5,743 bases of DNA from Gemmatimonadota bacterium (GTDB taxonomy: Bacteria > Gemmatimonadota > Gemmatimonadetes > Gemmatimonadales > GWC2-71-9): NCBI GenBank assembly GCA_003221075.1, contig QHUF01000048.1, positions 1-5,743 on the forward strand, written 5' to 3'. Shown one piece after another: positions 1 to 4,797 of the stretch (positions within the stretch are counted from its first letter, which is position 1; each line of letters opens with the position of its first letter). A program made the position numbers and the translations under genes. A model generated the notes under the pieces. It did not search any database. It worked only from the letters and a program-made list of their open reading frames with translations, and was not told the origin of the DNA.

Positions 1-880
1 CGCCAATCCGCTCTGAGAGTTGCATCGCCATCCGCTCGGCGAGGCGGCGCGTGTTCACGAACACCAGCGTCGTCCGATGCTGCGAAATCAGCTCGACGAT
101 GCGGCTGTTGACCTCTTCCCACACCTCCGCGGACATCACCGCCTCGAGCGGCGACGACGGAATCTCGAGCGCCAGGTCGAGCGTCCGGATGTGGCCGGCA
201 TCCACGATCGTCGGCTGCGGCTGTCCGGTTCCGACCAGGAACTGCGCGATCTCCTCGATTGGTCGCTGCGTCGCCGATAGCCCGATGCGCTGTGGACGCT
301 TGCCAATCAGCGCGTCGAGGCGGGCGAGGGACAACGCCAGGTGGCTGCCCCGCTTGTCGCGAGCCACCGCGTGGATCTCGTCCACGATCACCGTCCGGAC
401 TGACCGCAGCATCTCGCGGGCGCGGTCGGACGTGAGGATCAGATAAAGCGACTCCGGGGTCGTGACGAGGATGTGGGGCGGATGCTTGAGCATCGCCTGC
501 CGCTCCGACTGCGGTGTGTCGCCGGTGCGGACCTGCGTCCGCACTTCAACGTCGGGCAGCCCCTGCTCCGGCAGCGTCGCGCGGATTTCCGCCAGCGGCT
601 CAGAGAGGTTCTTCTGGACGTCGTTTGAGAGCGCCTTGAGCGGTGAGACATAGACGACCTGCGTCTCATCGCGCAGCTCGCCGTTCAACCCCTGGCGTAC
701 GAGGCCATCGATGGCGGAAAGGAACGCCGCGAACGTCTTACCGGAGCCGGTGGGCGCCGCGATGAGCACGTCGCCGCCTTGTTGAATGACCGGCCAGGCG
801 CGCTGTTGCGGCTCGGTCGGCTCGGCGAACCGGTTGGAGAACCAGCGTTCGATGACAGGATGGAACCGCGACAGCGGCAT
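1..880 (-). CDS. lhr: Lhr-type DEAD/DEAH-box ATP-dependent helicase (N-terminal part, cut by window edge)
   Basis: Superfamily 2 helicase; Lhr proteins are ATP-driven 3'-to-5' nucleic-acid translocases linked to DNA repair. The first 293 residues are visible. Helicase motifs appear in order: a Q-like motif EPTEPQQ (20-26), Walker A APTGSGKT (42-49), motif Ia PLKAL (80-84), RTGDT (118-122), TTPESLY (140-146), the Walker B box DEIH (167-170), SAT (202-204), and the start of RecA domain 2 with NTRR (276-279). DEIHAVA followed by KRGSHLALSL (176-185) is typical of Lhr rather than of RNA DEAD-box or RecQ helicases. The rest of domain 2 and the Lhr-specific C-terminal domains lie beyond position 1, so short and long Lhr forms cannot be told apart. 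The ATG at 880 sits 25 nt after the ispH stop. It lacks a clear Shine-Dalgarno sequence but has an AT-rich repeat in front of it. Family call is firm; the exact biological role is not visible. Confidence 0.93.
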   Translation of the reverse strand, partial: MPLSRFHPVIERWFSNRFAEPTEPQQRAWPVIQQGGDVLIAAPTGSGKTFAAFLSAIDGLVRQGLNGELRDETQVVYVSPLKALSNDVQKNLSEPLAEIRATLPEQGLPDVEVRTQVRTGDTPQSERQAMLKHPPHILVTTPESLYLILTSDRAREMLRSVRTVIVDEIHAVARDKRGSHLALSLARLDALIGKRPQRIGLSATQRPIEEIAQFLVGTGQPQPTIVDAGHIRTLDLALEIPSSPLEAVMSAEVWEEVNSRIVELISQHRTTLVFVNTRRLAERMAMQLSERIG

Positions 881-899
881 ACCCGAAATATACCCGAAA
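879..899. repeat. Two direct copies of ATACCCGAAA with an 11-bp period at the helicase start
   Basis: The plus strand reads ATACCCGAAA at 879-888 and again at 890-899, one base apart, so the copies are spaced by about one helical turn. The first copy includes two bases of the helicase ATG. The stretch is much richer in A/T than its surroundings and fills nearly all of the 25-nt ispH-helicase gap. It could be a tandem binding site for a regulator, or simply a local duplication; function is inferred only. Confidence 0.6.
887..892 (-). promoter_or_regulatory. Possible -10 element (TATATT) for the helicase gene
   Basis: On the minus strand TATATT, preceded by GGG, ends 6 nt before the helicase ATG. 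A start site at the normal distance would fall on or next to the A of the ATG, giving a leaderless mRNA, which would agree with the missing Shine-Dalgarno sequence. No good -35 box is seen at 16-18 nt upstream, so this is weak evidence; readthrough from ispH is the simpler alternative. Confidence 0.25.
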
Positions 900-905
900 A
901 CCGAG

Positions 906-2120
906 CTAGGGGAGGGCCTCGCTCAGCGTGGCCCCGCGCATCGCAATGATCCGCTCAATCGTCTCGCCAATCTTGTTATTCGGGGTCGACGCCCCCGCCG
1001 TGATGCCAATCGTCAGCCGGCCATCCGGCAGCCAGCGTTCGCGCCGCTCCTCGGTGGCATGAGCACCGACCGGGCGATAGCGGATGCTCCCATCGTCTAC
1101 GGCGATACAGGCTGCATCCTCAATGTGATAGGTCGTGACTTTCTCGTGGCAGATGGCCGCGAGGTGGGTCGTGTTGCTCGAGTTGTAGCCGCCGATCACG
1201 ACCATGAGATCGAGCGGCTCGGCGATGAGCTTGAGCACGGCGTCCTGCCGCTCCTGGGTCGCCGAACAGATCGTGTCGAAGGTGCGGAAATGCTCCCCGA
1301 GGGACTCGGCACCCCAGCGTCGCGACATGCTTTTGGCGACTTCCGCCGCGATGGCGAGTGATTCGCCCGACAGCATCGTCGTCTGGTTGGCGACGCCGAT
1401 GCGCTGCAGGTCGCCGTCGGGATCGAAGCCTGGGGTCATCTTGCCCGTGAACTGCTCGAGAAACCCCTCCCTCGTCCCCCGTCCCTCGATGTACTCGCAG
1501 ACGACCCGAGCCTCGTTCATATCACGTACGACGACGTATTTCCCACCCGGGTATTTGTTGACCTGGCTCGACGTGGCTTTCGTCTCTTCGTGGTAGTTCT
1601 TGCCGTGGATCAAGGCGGTGAAGCTGTCGCGCGCGTACACTTCGACGCGCTTCCAAACGTTCAATACGGACCCGCACGTCGTGTCGACAAGCACGCAGCC
1701 GATGGCGCGCAGCCGCTCGAAATCCCGCACCGTCACGCCAAACGCCGGGAGAATCACGACGTCTCCGGCGCTCACGGCGCTGAAGTCGAACTCATCATCC
1801 CGCCCTTCCGGCCGGTGCAAAAACTCGACGCCCATCGCCGCGAGTTTCTGATTGACGTGCGGGTTGTGGATGATCTCGCCGACCAGGAACGTGCGCTTGT
1901 CGGGAAACTTGGTGCGCGTTTCGTACGCATACTCGACCGCGCGGTCCACGCCGTAACAGAAGCCGAACTCGCCGGCCAGCCGGAATGTCAGGTCGCCGAC
2001 CTCGAGCCTGTAGCCCGACTCGCGAATGAGATCGACCACGCGGCTGTGGTAGTCGGCCGTGAGCCTGCCTTCGATGGCGCCCTTGAGGCCGAACCCCTTG
2101 CGGAAATAGGTCTGTTCCAC
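906..2120 (-). CDS. ispH: 4-hydroxy-3-methylbut-2-enyl diphosphate reductase (IspH/LytB), long form
   Basis: IspH carries out the last step of the MEP pathway, the reductive removal of the hydroxyl of HMBPP to give IPP and DMAPP, using an oxygen-sensitive iron-sulfur cluster in the cytoplasm. The three cluster cysteines are present: C55 in GFCYGVDRA, C149 in VDTTCGSV and C285 in DTICSATQERQ. Also visible are HNPHV (85-89), HGKNYHEET (172-180, the counterpart of the HPE acid/base region), NQTTM (245-249), the diphosphate-binding NSSNTTHL (313-320) and TAGASTPN (374-381). At 404 residues it is much longer than the E. coli enzyme (about 316). The N-terminal FRKGFG and inserts around 185-240 resemble the plant/cyanobacterial form. 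The start is GTG, 4 nt after the TGA of the oxidoreductase gene, with no strong Shine-Dalgarno sequence, which suggests translational coupling. All key residues are intact, so the enzyme should be active. Confidence 0.96.
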   Translation of the reverse strand: MEQTYFRKGFGLKGAIEGRLTADYHSRVVDLIRESGYRLEVGDLTFRLAGEFGFCYGVDRAVEYAYETRTKFPDKRTFLVGEIIHNPHVNQKLAAMGVEFLHRPEGRDDEFDFSAVSAGDVVILPAFGVTVRDFERLRAIGCVLVDTTCGSVLNVWKRVEVYARDSFTALIHGKNYHEETKATSSQVNKYPGGKYVVVRDMNEARVVCEYIEGRGTREGFLEQFTGKMTPGFDPDGDLQRIGVANQTTMLSGESLAIAAEVAKSMSRRWGAESLGEHFRTFDTICSATQERQDAVLKLIAEPLDLMVVIGGYNSSNTTHLAAICHEKVTTYHIEDAACIAVDDGSIRYRPVGAHATEERRERWLPDGRLTIGITAGASTPNNKIGETIERIIAMRGATLSEALP

Positions 2121-2124
2121 CGTC

Positions 2125-3201
2125 TCAATCTAACCGGACACCGCGGCCGCCGCGGATTGCGTCGAGCACGCGCTGCACCTGCCAGCCGTCGCGGAAAGTG
2201 GCCGGTTCGCCCTGCGCCGCGCCGCCCCGGATCACCTCCACCATCTCGCGCAGCAGCCGGACGAAGGAGCGCGCCCACATGTTGTTGGGCTTCGTCTTCT
2301 CCCAGAGGTCGTCCGGCGCCGAAATGTCTTCGAGCGGACCACCGGGTTTGCCAAGCTCGAGCTTGGTCTCGCCGCTGAGCAGCAGCGTTCCCTCGCTCCC
2401 CGTGACCTGGCCGACGTGGCCCGGGCCGTGATGTGCTACGGTACTCAGCGTGATCGTCGCGACGGCGCTGTTTGCCGTTTGGAGGACGCAGCTCGCGAAG
2501 TCGTCCGCAGTAACCGGACGCAGCGCGCCGGTCTCGTCCTTACGCTCCTTTACGAACGTCTCGGCCAATCCGGCGACGTACGTGATTTCACTGCCGCTCC
2601 AGAATCGGAACAGGTCGATGAGGTGCGACCCGACCGCGCCCAGTATGCCACCGCCGCGAGATGCATCGAACCACCAGCTCCACGGCGCTTCGGCGGTTTG
2701 CGGCCGGCCGTCGCCCCGCAGGTAGGGTTTGAGCGACAGCTCCACGTGCCGCAGCTCGCCAATCGCGTTCGACCGAATCAGCTCGTGCGCGCGGCGTCGG
2801 TTGGGCTCATAGCGCAATTCGTGGTCAATCCAGGCCAATCTGTCTGGATGCTGTTCGGATGCTGTCACCATCTGCGCGGCCTCAAACGCGTCGATAGCCA
2901 TCGGTTTTTCGCACAACACGTGCTTCCCGGCTTCGAGTGCCGCGATCGCATATCGGGCGTGCGTGTCGGGCGTCGAAGAGACGATCACGAGGTCCACGTC
3001 CGCGGAACGGGCCAGCTCCGTTCCATCAGTGAAGAAGTGCGGCAGTCCGAACTCCCGCGCCACCGCTTCCGCGTTGGCGCGGTGGCCGCTGGCGACCGCC
3101 GTCGCTCTGGCACCCGGCACGAGGGCGAGCGCCGGCAATTGCACGCGGCGCGCGAATCCCGATCCGATGAAACCGACGCGGACGTCGCGCGATGTCGTCA
3201 C
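2125..3201 (-). CDS. Gfo/Idh/MocA-family NAD(P)-dependent oxidoreductase
   Basis: A cytoplasmic dehydrogenase of the glucose-fructose oxidoreductase/inositol dehydrogenase family, which moves hydride between NAD(P) and usually a sugar or cyclitol. The 358 residues are normal for the family. The N-terminal Rossmann domain shows VRVGFIGSGFARR (7-19), the strand VDLVIVSSTPDTH (69-81) and the hallmark EKP at 98-100 with the catalytic lysine K99. The C-terminal domain carries GGGILGAVGSHLIDL (183-197) with H193 and D196. The position that is often a catalytic Asp in this motif is A189, so chemistry or substrate may differ from inositol dehydrogenases. The chosen GTG at 3201 overlaps the upstream TGA by 4 nt (GTGA), and places the glycine-rich motif 10 residues in, as usual. 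A GTG at 3216 would add five residues. No Shine-Dalgarno sequence is evident, so coupling is likely. The substrate cannot be told. Confidence 0.92.
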   Translation of the reverse strand: MTTSRDVRVGFIGSGFARRVQLPALALVPGARATAVASGHRANAEAVAREFGLPHFFTDGTELARSADVDLVIVSSTPDTHARYAIAALEAGKHVLCEKPMAIDAFEAAQMVTASEQHPDRLAWIDHELRYEPNRRRAHELIRSNAIGELRHVELSLKPYLRGDGRPQTAEAPWSWWFDASRGGGILGAVGSHLIDLFRFWSGSEITYVAGLAETFVKERKDETGALRPVTADDFASCVLQTANSAVATITLSTVAHHGPGHVGQVTGSEGTLLLSGETKLELGKPGGPLEDISAPDDLWEKTKPNNMWARSFVRLLREMVEVIRGGAAQGEPATFRDGWQVQRVLDAIRGGRGVRLD

Positions 3202-3710
3202 GGCTGGAAGGTGCACGGCACGGTGTCAGTAGGCGGCGGAAGTGCGACGTCGTGATACTGAATGTGTGTCCGGGTCCGAATGCCGCTCTCGGTCCCCGAA
3301 CCGTCTGCGCGACCGCTGATCTTGTCTCGCTCGCGACGGACCTGGACGGCTCCGCTGTCGAAGAAGAACGCACGCGCGGCGTCGCGAAGGAGGTAGCGCA
3401 CGGCGACCACGGCCGCGGGCGAGGTGGTGTCGCCCGGTGCGACCACCGGATACGCGGCCGCTACGAGTGTGTCGCGAAAATGCAAACGCAGCAACACGCC
3501 GTTGCCCTCGGGGCTGACGGCTTCGAGCAGCATCGTTCGCCCATCAGTGCAGCGGTGCATGGAGGCGGGAAGCGAAAACCGCGCGGTGTCTCTGGGTGGA
3601 AATGCCACGGTCGCATCGAGAAGCCGCGGCTGGGCAGGGGCCCCGTCGTCACGCCCATGGCAGCACGTCAAAAGCACCAGCAGGACTGGTACCGCTCTTA
3701 GCGCGGAGAT
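3198..3710 (-). CDS. Small secreted or lipoprotein-like protein, function unknown
   Basis: I do not recognise a family. The frame opens with a likely export signal: an Arg, then a hydrophobic run AVPVLLVLLT ending in a Cys pair, then the polar sequence HGRDDGAPAQ. This looks like a lipoprotein signal, although Thr just before the Cys is not the standard lipobox residue, so cleavage by signal peptidase I or a lone membrane anchor is also possible. The remainder (about 150 residues) has alternating hydrophobic strands, suggesting a beta-rich envelope domain. Cys54 and Cys166 could form a disulfide outside the cytoplasm. The start is unclear. The frame's only ATG, at 3839, lies 142 nt inside the thioesterase gene, and the next canonical codon, GTG at 3677, would remove most of the signal. 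I place the start near the ATC at 3710, which has GGAG 7 nt before it. The stop overlaps the oxidoreductase GTG. Confidence 0.68.
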   Translation of the reverse strand: MSALRAVPVLLVLLTCCHGRDDGAPAQPRLLDATVAFPPRDTARFSLPASMHRCTDGRTMLLEAVSPEGNGVLLRLHFRDTLVAAAYPVVAPGDTTSPAAVVAVRYLLRDAARAFFFDSGAVQVRRERDKISGRADGSGTESGIRTRTHIQYHDVALPPPTDTVPCTFQP

Positions 3711-4180
3711 GGTGCGACTCCGAGAAACGTGCGGGCGGCGTCGGGACTGAGCGTGTGGGGCGCGAGGGATGCGATCAATCCGGCGGGCAACGGCCTGGGC
3801 TTCAGCGTGTGACGATTGACGCAGACCAGCACCATCCATCCCGCCGCACCGATCGCGGCCACGTCGGGCCGCAAGACGTCAAAGTGGAGCGTCAAAGATT
3901 TGGTGCCGACCTTGCCGACATACGCCGCGACGCGTAAGCGGTCATCCAGGCGTGCCGGCCAGTAGAACTCGCTGTGTACCGCTTTGCGCGGGAGAAAGAT
4001 GTCGTACTGGTCGAAGACCTTCGCGTACGCAAGCCCGCAGTGCCGGAACATTTCGGTTTCGGCGATCTCGAACAGACGCACGTATGAGCCGTAGAAAATG
4101 ATGCCGGCGAAGTCTACGTCAGACCAGCGGACGTATTCCTCTATGACGAACGGGTGCGGCGCGCTGTTGGGGGGGGCCAT
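3698..4180 (-). CDS. Hotdog-fold acyl-CoA thioesterase (4HBT/YbgC type)
   Basis: Predicted to hydrolyse an acyl-CoA or acyl-carrier thioester in the cytoplasm. The 160 residues contain one hotdog domain (about 12-140). The family signature sits near the N-terminus, RWSDVDFAGIIFYGSYVRL (18-36). By alignment in the head with YbgC and Pseudomonas 4-hydroxybenzoyl-CoA thioesterase, the second Asp of DVD, D23, is the catalytic residue. The long helix LFEIAETEMFR follows at 36-46, and the strand VNRHTLKPRPLP (122-133) is the usual end of the fold. A further 20 or so residues have no obvious role. The ATG at 4180 is 20 nt after the PAS-Fis stop. No Shine-Dalgarno sequence is visible; instead the ATG lies in the loop of a possible G/C hairpin. 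Its tail overlaps the proposed start of the secreted-protein gene. The acyl substrate cannot be decided from sequence. Confidence 0.92.
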   Translation of the reverse strand: MAPPNSAPHPFVIEEYVRWSDVDFAGIIFYGSYVRLFEIAETEMFRHCGLAYAKVFDQYDIFLPRKAVHSEFYWPARLDDRLRVAAYVGKVGTKSLTLHFDVLRPDVAAIGAAGWMVLVCVNRHTLKPRPLPAGLIASLAPHTLSPDAARTFLGVAPSPR

Positions 4181-4185
4181 CCCCC
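4172..4185 (-). promoter_or_regulatory. Possible RNA hairpin holding the thioesterase start codon in its loop
   Basis: On the coding strand the mRNA would read GGGGG, then AUGG, then CCCCC: a five-pair all-G/C stem whose four-base loop contains the AUG. No Shine-Dalgarno motif stands in front, so initiation may need ribosomes arriving from the PAS-Fis gene to open the stem. The structure is read from sequence; an effect on translation is inferred. A chance run of G and C in a GC-rich genome is the alternative. Confidence 0.4.
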
Positions 4186-4192
4186 GGAGAAG

Positions 4193-4204
4193 CTAGGAGC
4201 CTAG
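4193..4204. repeat. Short inverted repeat CTAGG-AG-CCTAG at the PAS-Fis stop codon
   Basis: A 12-bp dyad with a two-base centre covers the TAG of the PAS-Fis gene and part of the 20-nt gap before the thioesterase. The loop is too small for the full stem in RNA, so a protein-binding site in DNA is the more likely use, if any. CTAG is commonly scarce in bacterial genomes, which makes two copies within 12 bp mildly notable. It has no U-run and is not a terminator. Confidence 0.35.
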
Positions 4205-4629
4205 GGAGAGGCGCGGAAGCCGTCCATCCCGTAGGACTTGAGGCGTCTCCACAGCGTTGTGCGGCTGATGCCGAGGCGCCGCGCGGTTTCCGCGAGCTTG
4301 CCGCTCGTATCCTGCAGCGTGTCGGCAATCGCCTGGCGCTCGCGTTCAGCAAGCGTGAGTGCACCGGCCGGAGGAAGGATCGCGGCCTCGCCAAGACTTT
4401 GCGCACCATTTTTCAGGGGGGCGAACCGAGCGCCGAGGCTCTGCAGCCGATTGCGCACATCGCCGTTCTGTCCGTCGATCACGCGTCGGGCCGACGTGTT
4501 GGCATACAACAGGCGGCCCTGCTGGTCGAAGATGACGACGCCCTCGGTCACCGAATCGATGACGGCGCGCACGAGCGGGGAAAACGTGGCGGGCAGGTTA
4601 CCCGCGGGACTCACAGGTCGGTCGATCAT
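4201..4629 (-). CDS. Small transcriptional regulator: PAS fragment plus Fis-type helix-turn-helix
   Basis: A 142-residue DNA-binding protein. Residues about 18-52 (AVIDSVTEGVVIFDQQGR and on to YANTSARRVI) match the opening helix and strands of a PAS sensor domain, but the fold seems cut short: a full PAS needs about 100 residues. After a linker, residues 92-136 form a Fis/HTH_8 domain, with LAETARRLGISRTTLWRRLKSYGM closely like the C-terminal helices of Fis and NtrC-type activators. There is no receiver domain and no AAA+ sigma-54 ATPase domain, so it is not a classical sigma-54 activator. The ATG at 4629 has GAGGG 10 nt upstream; a TTG at 4665 would add 12 residues. It is the first gene of the minus-strand series and diverges from a TetR gene, so it may control this cluster or itself. 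The signal sensed is unknown. Confidence 0.85.
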   Translation of the reverse strand: MIDRPVSPAGNLPATFSPLVRAVIDSVTEGVVIFDQQGRLLYANTSARRVIDGQNGDVRNRLQSLGARFAPLKNGAQSLGEAAILPPAGALTLAERERQAIADTLQDTSGKLAETARRLGISRTTLWRRLKSYGMDGFRASP

Positions 4630-4673
4630 TTGTTGGTTACCCTCATACAAAACTTGCAGGTCCAAGGTTTCAT
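4626..4673 (-). CDS. Possible 15-residue leader peptide overlapping the PAS-Fis start
   Basis: An ATG at 4673 opens a 15-codon frame, MKPWTCKFCMRVTNK, whose TGA overlaps the PAS-Fis ATG as ATGA, the classic arrangement for coupled translation. It has a Trp and a CxxC pair (CKFC), which could bind metal or sense redox state, or merely be chance. Its own Shine-Dalgarno sequence is weak (CCGG next to the ATG). The same frame runs upstream without a stop into the divergent regulator gene, so it may be no gene at all. Confidence 0.2.
   Translation of the reverse strand: MKPWTCKFCMRVTNK
4640..4644 (-). promoter_or_regulatory. Ribosome-binding site GAGGG favouring the ATG start of the PAS-Fis gene
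   Basis: GAGGG lies 10 nt before the ATG at 4629 on the minus strand. It is one of the few purine-rich Shine-Dalgarno-like motifs in this window, and it supports the ATG over the in-frame TTG at 4665, although the spacing is slightly long. Confidence 0.5.
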
Positions 4674-4706
4674 CCGGATCACGCAGGCTGTTAGATTCGT
4701 GTCAAG

Positions 4707-4721
4707 ATGAGACTCGCTCAT
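4707..4721. promoter_or_regulatory. Hyphenated palindrome ATGAG-N5-CTCAT, candidate operator
   Basis: A perfect 5-bp inverted repeat with a 5-bp centre lies in the gap between the divergent TetR and PAS-Fis genes. Its overall 15-bp size and position match sites used by TetR-family dimers, which often repress both themselves and a divergent neighbour. It lies 2 bp from a TTGACA sequence on the minus strand (4700-4705). Which protein binds, if any, is inference. Confidence 0.35.
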
Positions 4722-4750
4722 AGGGCAAAAGGTTGCTGGTTTGTTTCGGC

Positions 4751-4778
4751 TTGCGTCCCGGTTACTGACTCCCATTAT
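4751..4778 (+). promoter_or_regulatory. Weak candidate promoter for the TetR gene (TTGCGT-16-CATTAT)
   Basis: TTGCGT at 4751-4756 and CATTAT at 4773-4778 are spaced 16 bp apart and would start transcription at about 4785, leaving a 5' leader of about 13 nt before the GTG at 4798. Both boxes are imperfect. If the alternative TTG start at 4741 is the real one, these boxes would lie inside the gene and the call fails. Confidence 0.25.
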
Positions 4779-4791
4779 TGACCGTCGGGAC
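4755..4791. promoter_or_regulatory. Imperfect dyad GTCCCG-N25-CGGGAC around the candidate TetR promoter
   Basis: Perfect outer arms at 4755-4760 and 4786-4791 enclose a weaker inner match (GGTTACT against ATTGACC, 5 of 7 pairs). The dyad is centred on the candidate -10 box at 4773-4778, where a bound repressor would block RNA polymerase. It is long for a single TetR site, so it may hold two half-sites or be coincidental. Confidence 0.3.
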
Positions 4792-4797
4792 AACAAC

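Noticed and set aside
786..1361. Plus-strand open frame opposite the C-terminal half of ispH
   Set aside because: Antisense to a region containing essential IspH residues; the translation shows no domain.
1590..2378. Long plus-strand open frame (262 codons) across ispH and the oxidoreductase end
   Set aside because: It lies opposite two clearly homologous genes, its translation is rich in Arg/Ala with no recognisable domain, and long antisense frames are expected in GC-rich DNA.
2416..3255. Plus-strand open frame (279 codons) opposite the oxidoreductase
   Set aside because: Antisense shadow of a gene with conserved EKP and GGG motifs; no family features of its own.
3711..3839. N-terminal extension of the secreted-protein frame to the ATG at 3839
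   Set aside because: It would overlap the thioesterase gene by 142 nt, is Arg/Ser-rich like an out-of-frame reading, and would bury the signal peptide about 45 residues inside the protein.
4700..4705. Perfect TTGACA -35 box on the minus strand before the PAS-Fis gene
   Set aside because: No acceptable -10 hexamer is present at 16-19 bp downstream (the best, CGTGAT, matches only three of six and lacks the leading TA), so a full promoter is not supported.
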